A DNA stretch of 64,000 nucleotides, from positions 67,960,810-68,024,809 of the forward strand of contig CM055092.1 in NCBI GenBank assembly GCA_029204225.1, given 5' to 3'. The notes below the pieces were generated by a model. It saw only the letters and a program-made list of their open reading frames with translations, ran no database searches and was not told where the DNA came from. A program made the translations under genes and the position numbers. Position 1 is the stretch's first letter. Each line of letters starts with the position of its first letter. The stretch comes from Diphasiastrum complanatum. Lineage: Eukaryota; Streptophyta; Lycopodiopsida; Lycopodiales; Lycopodiaceae. This document shows, piece by piece, positions 10,474 through 23,479 of the stretch.

Positions 10474-10479
10474 TTCGCT

Positions 10480-11765
10480 TCAAAATTGTGAGCCTAGACA
10501 TGGAAATATGTAGGTAGAAACTTTTGATAAGAAAATGCAATAAATTTCCTACAACAAAAACACGCAAATCCTTCTCCACTTCAATAGAAAAAGAAAAAAC
10601 TCCACTACCTGTGCCATGAATTTTATCATCACTACTTCTCATGTAGACCATGAACACATACATTTGGAGCACTTTGTATATGTACCTCTCATTTTGCATG
10701 CTTGCATGAAGGGGTATATGTTATGGATTATTGATTGGACCAAAAAGGCCACATAATATAATGCATAACAATTAGAGCTCATGTTATAACATCTCTAAAT
10801 AGGTTTTGGGCCAATGGGAACTCAATGTAGCCACTATCCAAATTTCACATAAGCAGCTAACAAACCCTCCTAGAGGTGGTTTGAGATGACAATGAGATTT
10901 ATTTCATACAGTTGAATATCCAAAATTGTAGCTTAGCATATACTAAAATTTCATGCAACTTTGCCCTTACTCCATTGACTCTCCTATTGTCTATATATAA
11001 CTCAGAATACAAGAGATTTATGTCATTATATATAGAGCCTCTTTCCCGTTGCTCATTCCACATCACACTTAAAATAACCATCTGAGGAACCCTCATATCT
11101 ACAGCAACACATACTTGGTAATTTTGACCAATCCATCACATGCAACCACACTCGATATCAACATGTATTTTAAAGCTAAAATTAAACTTGACATGTATTA
11201 TAATACAAAGGGACTTGAAGTGCACAAGGATTGTTTCTATCAGTCAAATCCTTATTTCATTCACAACCACTTGCATGAAATGGACAAAACAAGTTGTGCT
11301 TCATCCTATATTGAAGGCCCAAGTGATGTGAGTGACATTAATACTTGACAAGTGACATTTATAGTCCTTGATCGGACTATTAACCTTTATGCTGATATAG
11401 GGATCGAGTTGGCAGACACATCATCAACTTTCTCTATAGAACTTGTCACCTTTTGAGTGGTCATTAGAAATCATGTGCATAGGTTTGTAAAACATACACA
11501 ACATGGGCTTCTAGTCCACTTCATTGGGTTGTAAGAACCTTCTAAAGAATAGTTGTGTGGCTTCCAAACCAAACAAGAATGATGTGGTATTACACCATAA
11601 AGGCCTTGCCATGTCATATTGTCATATTTTAATTTTTTTTGTGAAGATAAAAGAATGTAGAAGAATAGCTTAGTAAAATTTTGCTGGTTGTTCTTGAATT
11701 TCATAGGCAAATGTTTATGGATTTTGATTACGTCTTTTGGTTAATTCAACCATTTATGTTGGAAA
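10480..11765. other. No gene recognised
   Basis: AT-rich DNA with only short random frames on both strands; no domain or repeat boundary seen. Confidence 0.4.
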
Positions 11766-13091
<1,326 letters not shown>

Positions 13092-13770
13092 ATGGGGTCT
13101 ATTGGTGGATTCCTTCTTGAACCTAATGAGAGGTTAAATTCTACAAGCTACTCAATATGGAAAGTGAGGATGGAGTCAGTCCTAGTGCTACAAGACCTCT
13201 ATGATATTTTCCTAGATGAAGAGGATGAGCCTCTTGGAGGACAAGAGCTGGTAAAATACAAAGCAAGACTAGCACTTTGTTGCATCAAGATGAATGTTAG
13301 TAATGACCTCTTGAAGGAGGCAACCTCTTGAATTTTGGCCAAGGAAGCTTGATCTTCTTTAAAAGCTATATATGAATCCAACAGCACTTCAAGAGTGCTT
13401 ATGCTAAGAAACCAAATCTTGCAAAGCATCAAGAGAAGTGATGAAAGTGCATAAGATTATGTGCTTAGGATCAAGTCTCTCAACAAAGAACTAGCTTCTA
13501 TTGGAGACAAGATTCTTGATAATAAGCTTGTACAAGTGATCCTTAATGGCTTAGGAGGTGAGTTCTCAAATTTGGTTCAAAGCTTTGCCATCCAAGCTGT
13601 CTTACCATCTATTGACAAGCTACATAGTGTGCTTGTAACCGAGGAGTGTGTAAGATCCTACATGTCAAGAGTAGGATGAGTTCCATATCCTTGCATGATG
13701 GAGATGAGAAAGTCAACTTCTCATTCAAAGGGAAAAAGAAGACCAAGGGAGTCAAGAAGAATCAAAGCAA
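13092..13770 (+). pseudogene. Copia gag fragment, interrupted by another element
   Basis: The protein begins MGSIGGFLLEPNERLNSTSY and continues SIWKVRMESVLVLQDLYDIF, the conserved N-terminus of plant copia Gag ('LN..NY..W...M...L...DLWD'). Two TGA codons break it near 13329-13350 and it continues after a further stop as LRIKSLNKELASIGDKILD to about 13678, then shifts frame into a Lys-rich stretch (KGKKKTKGVKKNQSKG). At 13771 coding stops abruptly at the LTR of an inserted chromovirus. No protease or integrase of this copy is seen beyond the insertion. Gag would have formed the virus-like particle. Confidence 0.65.
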
Positions 13771-14051
13771 GGGTGAGTTTCCACTAGTATATATTCTCTC
13801 CCACGGGGAGAGAGTATTTCTCTTAGGATCCCATGCAACCTGGAATAGCAATTGACTTCCTACTCTTGCATCAAAGTAGTCACACACCATGCAAGTGCTC
13901 CTATGTCCAATTATAGGTCTGGGCCCTCATATGATTAGTAATTACTTTGTCCACCAAGCCCGGAATGACGAGGCATAACTAATAACCACATACACTAGAG
14001 TGACTTGCTATCCATGTCAGGAATTATTCCGAATTGGACATGGACGTAACA
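13771..14051 (-). mobile_element. 3' LTR of inserted chromovirus (truncated)
   Basis: This 281-bp segment is repeated directly at 18254-18537 with about 90 percent identity by eye (both run from GAGTTTCCACTAG to TTGGACATGGACGTAA). Its right edge ends GTAACA and is followed by TTCTTCCCCCCTTT, whose complement AAAGGGGGGAAGAA is a polypurine tract directly abutting TGTTACGTCC. That fixes it as the 3' LTR of a minus-strand element. Compared with the right-hand LTR it lacks about 185 bp on the side abutting gag. Confidence 0.75.
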
Positions 14052-17000
14052 TTCTTCCCCCCTTTAACCAGATCTGTCCTCAGAACGAGCAACTAGGAAA
14101 GATCCACATTTGTTTTCTTTTAACTCTTTCCCATGAATCATTATCCTCAATCTGACCAACCAACCTAATCAAGCACTCAGAGATAGAACGATTTCTCATC
14201 TATTTATTTCTGATTCTGAGTACTTTTTCAGGTTCCAAAGGTACATTGGGTGACAAGTCCTCCAACTGGATAAGATCCTCAACACATTCAACTGCCATCA
14301 TCACATAAACTAGATTTACATGATACATTGGATGAGCAGTTGACCAATCATGAAGATCAAGTAACAAATCAATCATTTAACTTTCACATTTACTTTGAAA
14401 ATCTATCACTAGTCTGACTTCAATATCAAATAAGTACTTAGAAATGAAATAATGCACCAATTATCTCTCTCTACACTGAAGTACTATATCTGCCTATAGA
14501 AGTACACTAAGCGATAAATTTTCCTATTGGCCTAATTCTCTCCAATCTAGTAACATCACCTTTATGTAACCTCAATTTACATGAATCACTGGACGATCAT
14601 GCCATGCTTTGTAATGTGCTTTTTCTATGGCAAGTGCATGCACAACTAAAAGGCGCAATATAGTCCAAGGTTATCCGCAAATTATTGTGGACCTATCATA
14701 AATGCTTCTTGGTACAAATACACTTAGATTTATAAAAAATTAAGGTATTCCTTTTCATCCTACCAAAATTTCTTCGGAGATCCATCAAGATAAAAATGAC
14801 TTTCACTCAGCTCGATACTCTCTTGAGTTAAATGCTCTATTCCTAGCATCACATGCAAGAAATTAGCAACCATACCATCTTGATAGATTTATCTGTCTCC
14901 TAACTGACCGAAGATTTAGATTGAAACCAGTACACAAGCATTCCTTGACTACAGTCTGCAGTAGAATTTCATCCACTAAGGTAAGCAAATCCCTCATAAG
15001 TAAACAATTACTTAATGAAAATGCCTGTGAGATCCACACAATCTCAAGTATGTGCTAGAGTAAACAAATTTAGAGTTCAATAAATGATTTAGATCCTTGA
15101 TTCATTCTATTAATCGAGAATCACTCATCTCTTAAAAATCATCACATTTCCTTATAAACTTTTAATGACATTTAAGTATCCATTTATGATTTGTCAACCA
15201 TAAATATTTAGAATCTTATGATTTGTCAATCATAATTTATAGGATTCCAAAACCATACTTTATCATTCAAAAATACTGGAGTATATGTATAACATACTAC
15301 TCAGAAAATATAAGAATTATTCTAAAATCTTTTTCCAAAGAAAATTACTGGAATTCAAGAATATTCTTCCAACTGATTCTTAATTGGATTATGAGCTCCA
15401 AATTCTACAATCAATTAAGTAATTAAAGACTATTTTAGCACCCGTCTTTAACAATCATAAACTTCAGACATTCACCTAGAACAACATCTAGAGATTACAA
15501 AATTTTGCTGAATTTCAACTGAATTCAATGGCTATCCTTGATATTAGTTAGACTCTGTCATCCAATATGAGCTCGTTGGGATACAATCAATAACTTAGGA
15601 TATATTTATCATTCAAGAAATATTCCATGTCAAGAATCTTCTCTATTCTATGCACACAACTCTCATAGATGAATCTTGATGACTCACAAATTATGTGTCT
15701 TATAAGCAATATAGATCAAAATAAACAGTTTCTGGTGAATCCACACTGCTTATTCAACCAATTAACTTCCAATTAGGAGTAATCCAATTACTCAAGTCAA
15801 TTGTAAATGATCCAGAAATCTTAAATGTCTAGGTATCGAATTCATATATTCCGAAACAATACCACATTTAGATCCTCATCCAAACCATCAATAAGCTAAT
15901 AAATTATCCTTTCACACAGAAAGAACCATTAACTTGCAAGTAACTGTCTTGAACATTATTTGTTCATATGTCTATGCACCCTGACTAGTTTAAGTATACG
16001 ATATAAACTCAGTACATAGGAAACACATAGTATCCACAAGATTAGGACATACGAACCACATATCCAACTATGTTTCTATAGATAAACATAGGCTATAATC
16101 TGGCAGATATATCCATAATCCACGTATGCTACTCACATAACTCATTGAGAATCTTGCAACTCAGCTACCAAAGAACTCTATTTCTCATGAGTAAATAACA
16201 TATATGGGAAATCTCTGAAGTGAATAATTCCACATCACAAGTTTTCCAACCATCATACTTTTACCAACAAAATTTCCTCAACCAATCAACCTACTTCAGA
16301 TCTTAGTGTACAAACCAAGATTAGACTGACTTATACAAACATTTTTGGACATAAGGTTAAGCTTCATTCCCTCTGATCCAATCCATAACAAAATGGTACT
16401 TGGCAAAACAATAAGTGGAACCTAAATTTAATCTTTACCATCACTATTCATATTCGTGAATATCTCACAGCCCATTACCCCAAAACTGCTCTAGTTCCAG
16501 ATTACTAAAAACAATCACATAGAGAGTTCCTCTATTCTAACTGGATAGTTCTACCTTTGCACACTCACTATTTTTTTTTTTCAAAAACCTATGCAACTGG
16601 ATGATTCATCGAAAGTTTTATTCCTATCTTTTCTTCTCCCCATTTTAAAAGAAATTCCATAATATTTCAATTAAAAAGCTCTCAGGAGACAATGTATAAG
16701 ATATCAAAGATTTGAAAAAGTTAGTAATGAGTATACAATACTATTACAAACTGGACTTTCTCCAAAATCATAAAATATGTCATCCCGAATGATAGAAATA
16801 TTACATCTCAATAATCAACTATCAAATAGAGATAATCATTTGGAATTAGGAAGTCTAAATTCTTTGAATCAATTGAAAACATCAACAGATTTTGAGCCAT
16901 ATTCACAAATCTTATATAGAAGTACAATTTCATATAACTATAACAGTCCTTTAGAACATAGTTTTACATTGGAAGGAATTATATGAATCTCAATCCAATT

Positions 17001-18072
17001 GTCTCATATTTAGAAATTTCTAAAAAGTAGAGGTTCAAATTAAAAGAGAAATAGATCTAAGGGCCTCCAGATTTTGTAAATAATGAGAGGAATCCGGATT
17101 TATATCTCACAATTTCCCAAAATACCCTAAACAAATAATCAATGGATTTATAGAGGCTTCTATTAGGTCCAGTAGCAATCATAATATCAGATCATGCAAA
17201 AAATGCATTTTTGGACTCCTTCAACAAGCAAAACTTCAACCTAATGGTGCCTAAGCCTCACACAACCAAATTGGATGCATGATGGCTTGAATCAGAGGAA
17301 ACCCATCATGTCGTTAATCTTGTAGCAAGATCCAACAGGTTCAGACCACCATTTGATAGGTATTCATGCTCAAAAGTCCTCAAAAATACACTATTTTTGA
17401 CTTTTTGAGATCCTTAATGGTGTGCAATCCTAACCAAAATTAATGAAAGACTTAAGAAAACTTCATTACATCTTTGAAAACGTGCATGCAAAGTATTGGC
17501 CATGAATTTTATGAGAAACCCCAAAATTTGTCCAAAAACCATAAAAAACCATGTTTTTTTTACCAGTTTTGACCAAAATTTGTGGATCAAATCCACGATT
17601 GAGTGCAATCAAACTTAAATCCCTGTAAATCAATTACATTCAAGCACTATGAGTTCTTATTTCAGTCAATTATGGTTCTTATTGCCCATTTCTAGTCCAA
17701 AAGCCCCAATTTTTGGCTAAAAATCACTATCTAAGCACCCTTTTGACTTTTCAATCGACATGCAATCATTAGATCCAATCAATAATGACTAAAAAATAGA
17801 AAGTAAAATCTGAAAAACGTACTAGATCAGTAGCAATGATAAATTCCAAGCCAAAAAGTTCAATTCTAGGTGCAAAATCACAAAAACTGTCAAAAATTCT
17901 TGATTTCCATTAAAATCTATAGAGAAATTCCATAATCATGATCAATAGGCTGAAAGTACACCAAATTCAGAGAAGCCACTTGGAGGTCAATTCCACCACC
18001 TGGAAGTAACAGCAAGGAGAAACTACCAAAAAGCTGGAAAAAAACAAGAACCTTGCTCTGATACCACTATAA
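14052..18072 (-). pseudogene. Degenerate Ty3/gypsy chromovirus interior
   Basis: Between the two LTR copies lies about 4 kb with no long frame. Next to the polypurine tract, minus-strand translation of 14275-14085 still shows a chromodomain at the end of integrase: LEDLSPNVPLEPEKVLRIRN, then MRNRSISECLIR and DNDSWERVK, matching the 'P..IL....R..RN..I.E.LIKW....DATWE' pattern of chromoviruses. At the other end (18066-18055) TGGTATCAGAGC is a primer-binding site for initiator tRNA-Met. Stops and shifts are dense, so the insertion is old. The chromodomain would have guided integration into heterochromatin. Confidence 0.6.
18055..18066 (-). other. Primer-binding site, tRNA-iMet type
   Basis: GCTCTGATACCA on the plus strand, i.e. 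TGGTATCAGAGC on the minus strand, six bases inside the LTR edge at 18073. Complementary to the 3' end of plant initiator tRNA-Met and used by many copia elements and chromoviruses. Confidence 0.8.
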
Positions 18073-18537
18073 TGATCGCCTAGTGAAGATCTGACTAGAT
18101 CCTGTTGTATGCAATCAAAAGGACACCTGTGGAGCAAAACCACCCAACCAACAGGAAATGGCTAGTCAATACCCTAACCACTTCACCCCCATGTCATGGT
18201 GAATGAATGCAAGAGAGAGGCTCCTGGCTTCAAGGATCAAAAATTCAATAGGTAGATGGGCGAGTTTCCACTAGTGTATATTCTCTCCCATGAGGAGAGA
18301 ATATTGCTCTTAGGATCCCCATGCAACCTGGAATAGCAATTGACCTCCTATTCTTGCATTTAAGCAGTCAAACACCATGCATGTGCTCTTATTTCCAATT
18401 ATAGGTTTGAGTCCTCATATGATTATTAATTACTTTGTCGACCAAGTCCGGAATGACAAGGCATAACTAATAACCACATACACTGGAGTGACCGACTATC
18501 CATGTCAGGAATTATTCCAAGTTGGACATGGACGTAA
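18073..18537 (-). mobile_element. 5' LTR of inserted chromovirus
   Basis: The segment runs from TGATCGCC (18073, six bases from the PBS) to GGACGTAA (18537), about 465 bp. Its outer 284 bp match 13771-14051. The outer terminus reads GTAAGA rather than GTAACA, so one terminal base is mutated. Confidence 0.7.
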
Positions 18538-18559
18538 GAAGAAGAGCCCTATTGTACAT

Positions 18560-18897
18560 ACAATCTATCATTCCATAGTGAGGAGATAGAATTTTTGGAG
18601 CACATTGGCAATCATCTTTTCCCTAAATTTGTCTTGTGTTTTTGTGAATGCTTTAAAATCTAAACTTGATTATACTTAATCTCTGATAACAGGCCATATT
18701 GGAGGTCGTACCACACACGTGTGGGGTCAGAATTCCATGTTTGATCAATGTTTTTTATTGCTCTTGATTGTGAGATCAAATATTACTTTTCTAGATCAAG
18801 ATTTTGACTATTTTGCAATAGATAGGTGTATCAATCAATAAATCACTTTTGGAGCCTTATGCAGGTTCGTTTATGGTCCTTAGTACTGTACTTTCAA

Positions 18898-18899
<2 letters not shown>
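18560..18899 (+). mobile_element. Copia-type LTR piece with G-box palindrome
   Basis: It contains AGGCCATATTGGAGGTCGTA followed by CCACACACGTGTGGGG, and ends TACTTTCAACA at 18899. The same terminus (complement of TGTTGAAAGTA) is the outer end of the LTR at 50826. It probably is the 3' LTR of the copia element whose gag starts at 13092. The left boundary is not visible. Confidence 0.4.

Positions 18900-18930
<31 letters not shown>
18900..18930. repeat. (CT)15 microsatellite
   Basis: About 15 uninterrupted CT units immediately after the LTR end. Confidence 0.95.
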
Positions 18931-18931
<1 letters not shown>

Positions 18932-19041
18932 GGAATAATCATACTTTTTGGTGATTGGTCTTAATAGTCTCACATAATCTAGCATTTGTTTTTCCTCAAC
19001 AATTTGGTAGGTTCTATGAATTGGATGAGACACAATTTAAT

Positions 19042-20045
19042 TCAAGATGAACAATACATCCAATGCCTATTAAAAAGGATAAAGAAAATCATAGGGATAC
19101 AATATCGATAAAGCTCTACTATTGTTGTCTTTTCTAGAAGATTGCTTTTCCATCCATAATTATTATGCTTAGTAAAATAATATTTTTCTAAAGAGTTGGG
19201 TGGTACAAAAGAAAAATAGGGAGGCTTATATTCGATATCTAGAAAATAAATAGTATATCTTACTCCAATGATTACATGTAATAGATAAGTTTTTAAACAT
19301 TCACGCAAGGTTTTTATAGTGTCATAAAGGTCGTTCCACTGATATAAATCCCGCTCATATGAAAATAGTTTACTAAGAATCCATTCCAAATTGAGATGGT
19401 ATACGTATAGAGCACCTTCTCTTCTAGTATGCAAAGAGTCGCTGCTCATTGATATAATTCTTCATCAATATTATCTATTATCAAGCAAGGTCAATCATGA
19501 ACATAGTCTCATATAGTGATAGTATATATGACTTCTACAAAGGTAGAGATTAATTATAGATCTCATATCTAGCCTCTAAATATTCTATCACTTCTTGAAA
19601 AAATTGACATTTAGGATATTCTAGATAAGTCATATATTCTACCAATATATCCAGCAATTTTTGTTTTATTTTGGAATCTCTTAACAAGGATAGCTTTCCC
19701 ATAACCATTACTGCTCTAAGTCTCCAACTATGAAAAGTTAAGGTTGAAGGCCCATCCATTGTTTGATTGCTACTTCTATAGTCCTAAGAGTCCTCTTACC
19801 TTGCTAACTTGTGATATGCAAAGAAGATTTAAGATTTTGAAATGCTTTTTCTTCTATAGATGTCCAATTGAAAATAACCTCTTTTTTAAGAAGTTCATAT
19901 AAAGGAGCAGATACTTGATTATGATTATTTTATAAATATTTGATAGTAGCCACTTAATCTTAAAAAATATTTCACTTCATTCACATTCTTACAAGAAGAA
20001 AGTTTAATCTTTATCCCATTGAACTATTCCTATTTGAATTCTTCC
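19042..20045 (-). pseudogene. Ty3/gypsy-like reverse transcriptase-RNase H remnant
   Basis: Minus-strand translation near 20045-19930 gives KLSSCKNVNEVKYFLRLSGY then YQIFIK, the RT thumb pattern 'P.NVKEVRSFLGL.GYYR.FI'. A frame change then leads to SAPLYELLKKEVIFNWTSIE then EKAFQNLKSSL (about 19900-19810), the connection between RT and RNase H ('PL..LLKK...F.W......AF..LK..L'). Below this, 19759-19550 and 19449-19042 are open but unrecognised. The pattern fits gypsy elements or related plant pararetroviruses; the order of domains cannot separate them here. Confidence 0.5.
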
Positions 20046-20816
20046 CTCGATCACACAAGATTTTTATCACTCTAAAACTTCTATACTTCTATGGCATTGT
20101 AAACTAGATTACCACTAGATTATCTGGCTTTCATGGATCAAGGATCCCATCGTGGTCACCAAAATACATGTAGCACATTTCATGTGTTGCTTGATAGTGT
20201 TCACAACACTACAATAGAGTTTAGATTCGTATGAAGCTAGCCAATTGGTAACACTTAGGGAAACTTAGTAAGGAACTATGAAGTATTAGTAAATGGGACT
20301 CGACATTCTTATGGGCAATGTTGAGAACAAAATGAATACAAACCTAACTATGATTATTTTCATATCTTTTAATGTGTAGATTTCAATGCCTTTTGCACAA
20401 TCTCTAGATTTTACTTGCATGCTCAAGAAATGGATAACTAGTGCAAGAAGAGAGTTACAACCCGTTGACTTCTCCGATGAGCTAACATCCCTTCTGTATT
20501 GAAAGAACACTGCACATACGAGTTCTTCCATGGATCACTCTTTCTTGGACAACTGCATGATGTGCTTGATAGATGCCATGTTTTCAAGATGTCGACCACA
20601 GGACTTGCATCTGGTGTGACCTGGTCAAGAGAGTGCATAATGATTTGGAGAAAACTTGGTTATGTTTTGACGATGTTCATAGGATCAGAGATCGGGTTAC
20701 TATAGCCGCCCATGTCTACGATATACGATATATCCTAACTTGTTGTTATGTTGCTATTTGCTCATAGTGCTTGAGATCTTGATCTGTTTGCTAGACATAT
20801 ACAAAGTTCGTGACAA
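20046..20816. other. No gene recognised; possible start of the transposase relic
   Basis: Short plus frames at 20499-20767 may be the N-terminal part of the Mutator-like relic that follows, but they show no motif I can name. Confidence 0.3.
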
Positions 20817-21920
20817 ATGCAGGAACCAGTCGATGCAAACCATTGCCATTTGCGATATAAGGTGGAGGATATCAAGGCACAAGTTCTATTTTGGAGGTTG
20901 CTAAATCGCGTAATGACGAAGCATTTATAGGGGCCAGTCACTTTTAGAGGATTTAAGGCTGATGAGGCTCAAGCAAAGTAGAATGATGTGCGAATTGTGC
21001 ATGGGAGTGGTGTAGAGACACCCATTATAGGAATAGAGAGATCCTATTTATTCCATTTCATGGACAGTGTGAATAAACACACAACAAAATATATAAAGCA
21101 GGTGTCAAGAAATGGACACATCGCCTTGTGTTTACAATGGCAGGATGCACCCACCCGCGAGGATGCAAATATGGTTTACAACAAAATACCCGCATGGTGG
21201 AAAGTTGGGAACGCTTATGACAATTCTATTAATGAGCTGGAAAGCTGGCTAGCAATCGAATTCATAGATGGGAAAAATTTGTGGTAAGTGTATGCACTCT
21301 ATCAATTGTCCACTCTTTCAATGACTGTTGAATAATTATTTCCAAAACACCAAAGGAAATCGTGAGTATGTTGCATTGCAGATGATGGATGAGGATGAAG
21401 CAGCGGAAGTACCAGCAACCAACTTATCCGAGGTGGGTCATAGTGTGTGGCAAAGAGTGGACAAGTACGGCTCGAAGTTAACCCTGTACGTTGCTTCTGT
21501 TGGATATTTGGCGAACGCCATTATTCATAGTGCACGAGAGAAGTCATTTTTTGCTGGGCAGTACATCGGGCATGGCCCCACTTTACAAAATTTACTGAAA
21601 AGAGTTCGGTCAGACAGGTGTGGGAGCGACATTCTTTGAGACAGTTAACCACTTTGTCGCAACTAGATGTTAGCAGACAAGATAATGATGTGAACACAAC
21701 TATCGAAACTGTTCGGGGAAGAAGGCTGTACACAAATGGAACGTTGCTAGCGAAAATGTTTCAAACCGTCCAGATATTGAATACGTACAAAGAATTTCAA
21801 AGAAATCCAGACTTGTGGAGCCCCGTTGTACGGACTCTAATGTCCCAGAAGATTCAGTTGGAGGCAAGACTAGGGGGCACACTTTTCAGCTACACACAGA
21901 TGTGTTGGAGAGAAATTTGA
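20817..21920 (+). pseudogene. Mutator-like (MULE) transposase relic
   Basis: The best part (20985-21287) reads ERSYLFHFMDSVNKHTTKYI, then PAWWKVGNAYDNSINELESW. This resembles the C-terminal half of MULE-type transposases ('FHWMQSLDKHTK.YI...WW.SSG....EL..WL.FW'). A second block (21409-21600) reads PATNLSEVGHSVWQ, then GHGPTLQNLL, like the 'TNLAE.GH..W' and 'GGRGPS' words of the same proteins. A third open block (21618-21920) continues in another frame. At least three stops or frameshifts separate the blocks, so the gene is dead. I do not see the DDE core or terminal inverted repeats. Confidence 0.45.
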
Positions 21921-22846
21921 ATGACAGTTGGTGGGGTGTACGACGAACCAAGACTGGGATCCAGGTGAAATGCTAGGGTATGAAATCTGTGGGCAGAGGT
22001 CGTTGCAACAGGCCAATTGGATCAGGGGTGGCACCCAATTCTTTTGGGAGGAGAAAACATGAGAGGGGGCATACAAATCAATTCATCAGGTTTTGTGCAA
22101 ACGATGTGACATGCACGTGGAGCATCAATTCTCATATTGTTATTTATCCTGTAAAAGTTTCCGACATCTGGTATGTCCAACCTTTCGCAGTTGGAAATAT
22201 ATGGCTTAAACAAAAGAGGTTTTGTGCTGGATTCATCTGCCCCATCAGCATCCGCTGGAGGTTCCTTCTGAGAAATCTGTTAGCACACAACAAATCAGTG
22301 TGAATCTGAAAAGGTAAAAGCAAACCCCTCGATAGGAAGACAACAAATGATACACAAATTTGGTGTCTCAAAGGATGCGAAAGAGAGAATGCAGCGTGGA
22401 TTGTCATTGAAAGGACAACTAATGAAGGTTACCAAGGTCCTGAGCTATGAGGTCCTATTTCACATTTTTGCCTGGCCTTCAAAGGGCCTTGCCTAGTATG
22501 CTCACGTCTCGGTTCATAGGTTGTGTGTGCACTGAATTTTGTTAACTGTTTTTAACCATTACGGTGGCTTGACACTATCATTATAGATTCTTGGCAGCAA
22601 TACATGCTTGGCAACTATCATGTAGTGGCAATTTTTCTCACAAAATAAATTTCCACAAATCGATACAAAATCAGGGCGGCATCTGTTTCTTCACTCTATG
22701 AGACAACCCCTAAACCCTGATTAGTTGTATTTAGTCCTCTTGTGCTTGTTCTTTGTCCTTGAGTAACTTTGTTTTCATGGAAAAAAAAAATTGCAAAACT
22801 CGCAGAATGTTTACTCGCAATTTCTCAATCCCCCCATTGAGGAAGG
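21921..22846. other. Tail of the MULE relic and intergenic DNA
   Basis: Frames at 21980-22303 (plus) have no recognisable domain. Towards 22846 the sequence ends in a C-rich/purine mix (CCCCCCATTGAGGAAGG) that looks like the polypurine tract of the LTR starting at 22847. Confidence 0.35.
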
Positions 22847-23380
22847 TGTGAAAAAATGCCTAAATTGGCAAATCTAGCCATGTTAAACCGTGTAAATATG
22901 TACATTGGTGGGTCCCACACGTGTGAGGCCATAGTGCCACATGGGAATCTACACTAGAGTAAGTTAAATCATGTCTAAAAAGTTGTTCAAGTTTGTTTGG
23001 TAGTGGGTTATACAATATAGGACCAAATTCCTAGATTTATGAAGTAGGTTGATCAATCTGGCCACCTACATGGCAAGACTCAAGGATGAGGCTAGAATGG
23101 AAAATTAGGGCAAGAATGCTCAATCATCTTCCTTATTACATGCTGGATTTTCACCTAACTCGAGGTGGGGAAGAGGTTTTCTATGTATCATCATCTCTCC
23201 ATAGTAATATGCCTTAGAATATTTTCAGAGCTCATTGGCAAACTCGACCTTCTACACTATGTACTTTGTTTTCTCTTGTATCTAAGCAAAAACTAAGTGT
23301 TCTTAACATTATTCTCTATCTACAAGCCGTACTATGTACTGTACCACATGTGTGTGGGGTGATGATCACATGAAGCCCAT
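22847..23380 (+). mobile_element. Copia-type LTR (plus), 3' part missing
   Basis: It starts TGTGAAAAAATGCCTAAATT right after a purine-rich tract, comparable to minus-sense starts TGTGAAAATTGACAAATT (51489) and TGTTGAAAATTGTTAC (45550). It carries CACACGTGTG at 22916-22925 and, near the other end, CCGTACTATGTACTGTACC followed by ACATGTGTGTGGGG. Sequence related to retrotransposon ORF1 copy A starts soon after. Confidence 0.45.
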
Positions 23381-23479
23381 TTCTTGGAAGTCCTCTATTA
23401 TGGTGACATACCGGAACGACATGAAGGCCTCCCTGTAGTAAAGCCGGGCCATCATTTCATGGTCGTCTCCGACTGGAGA

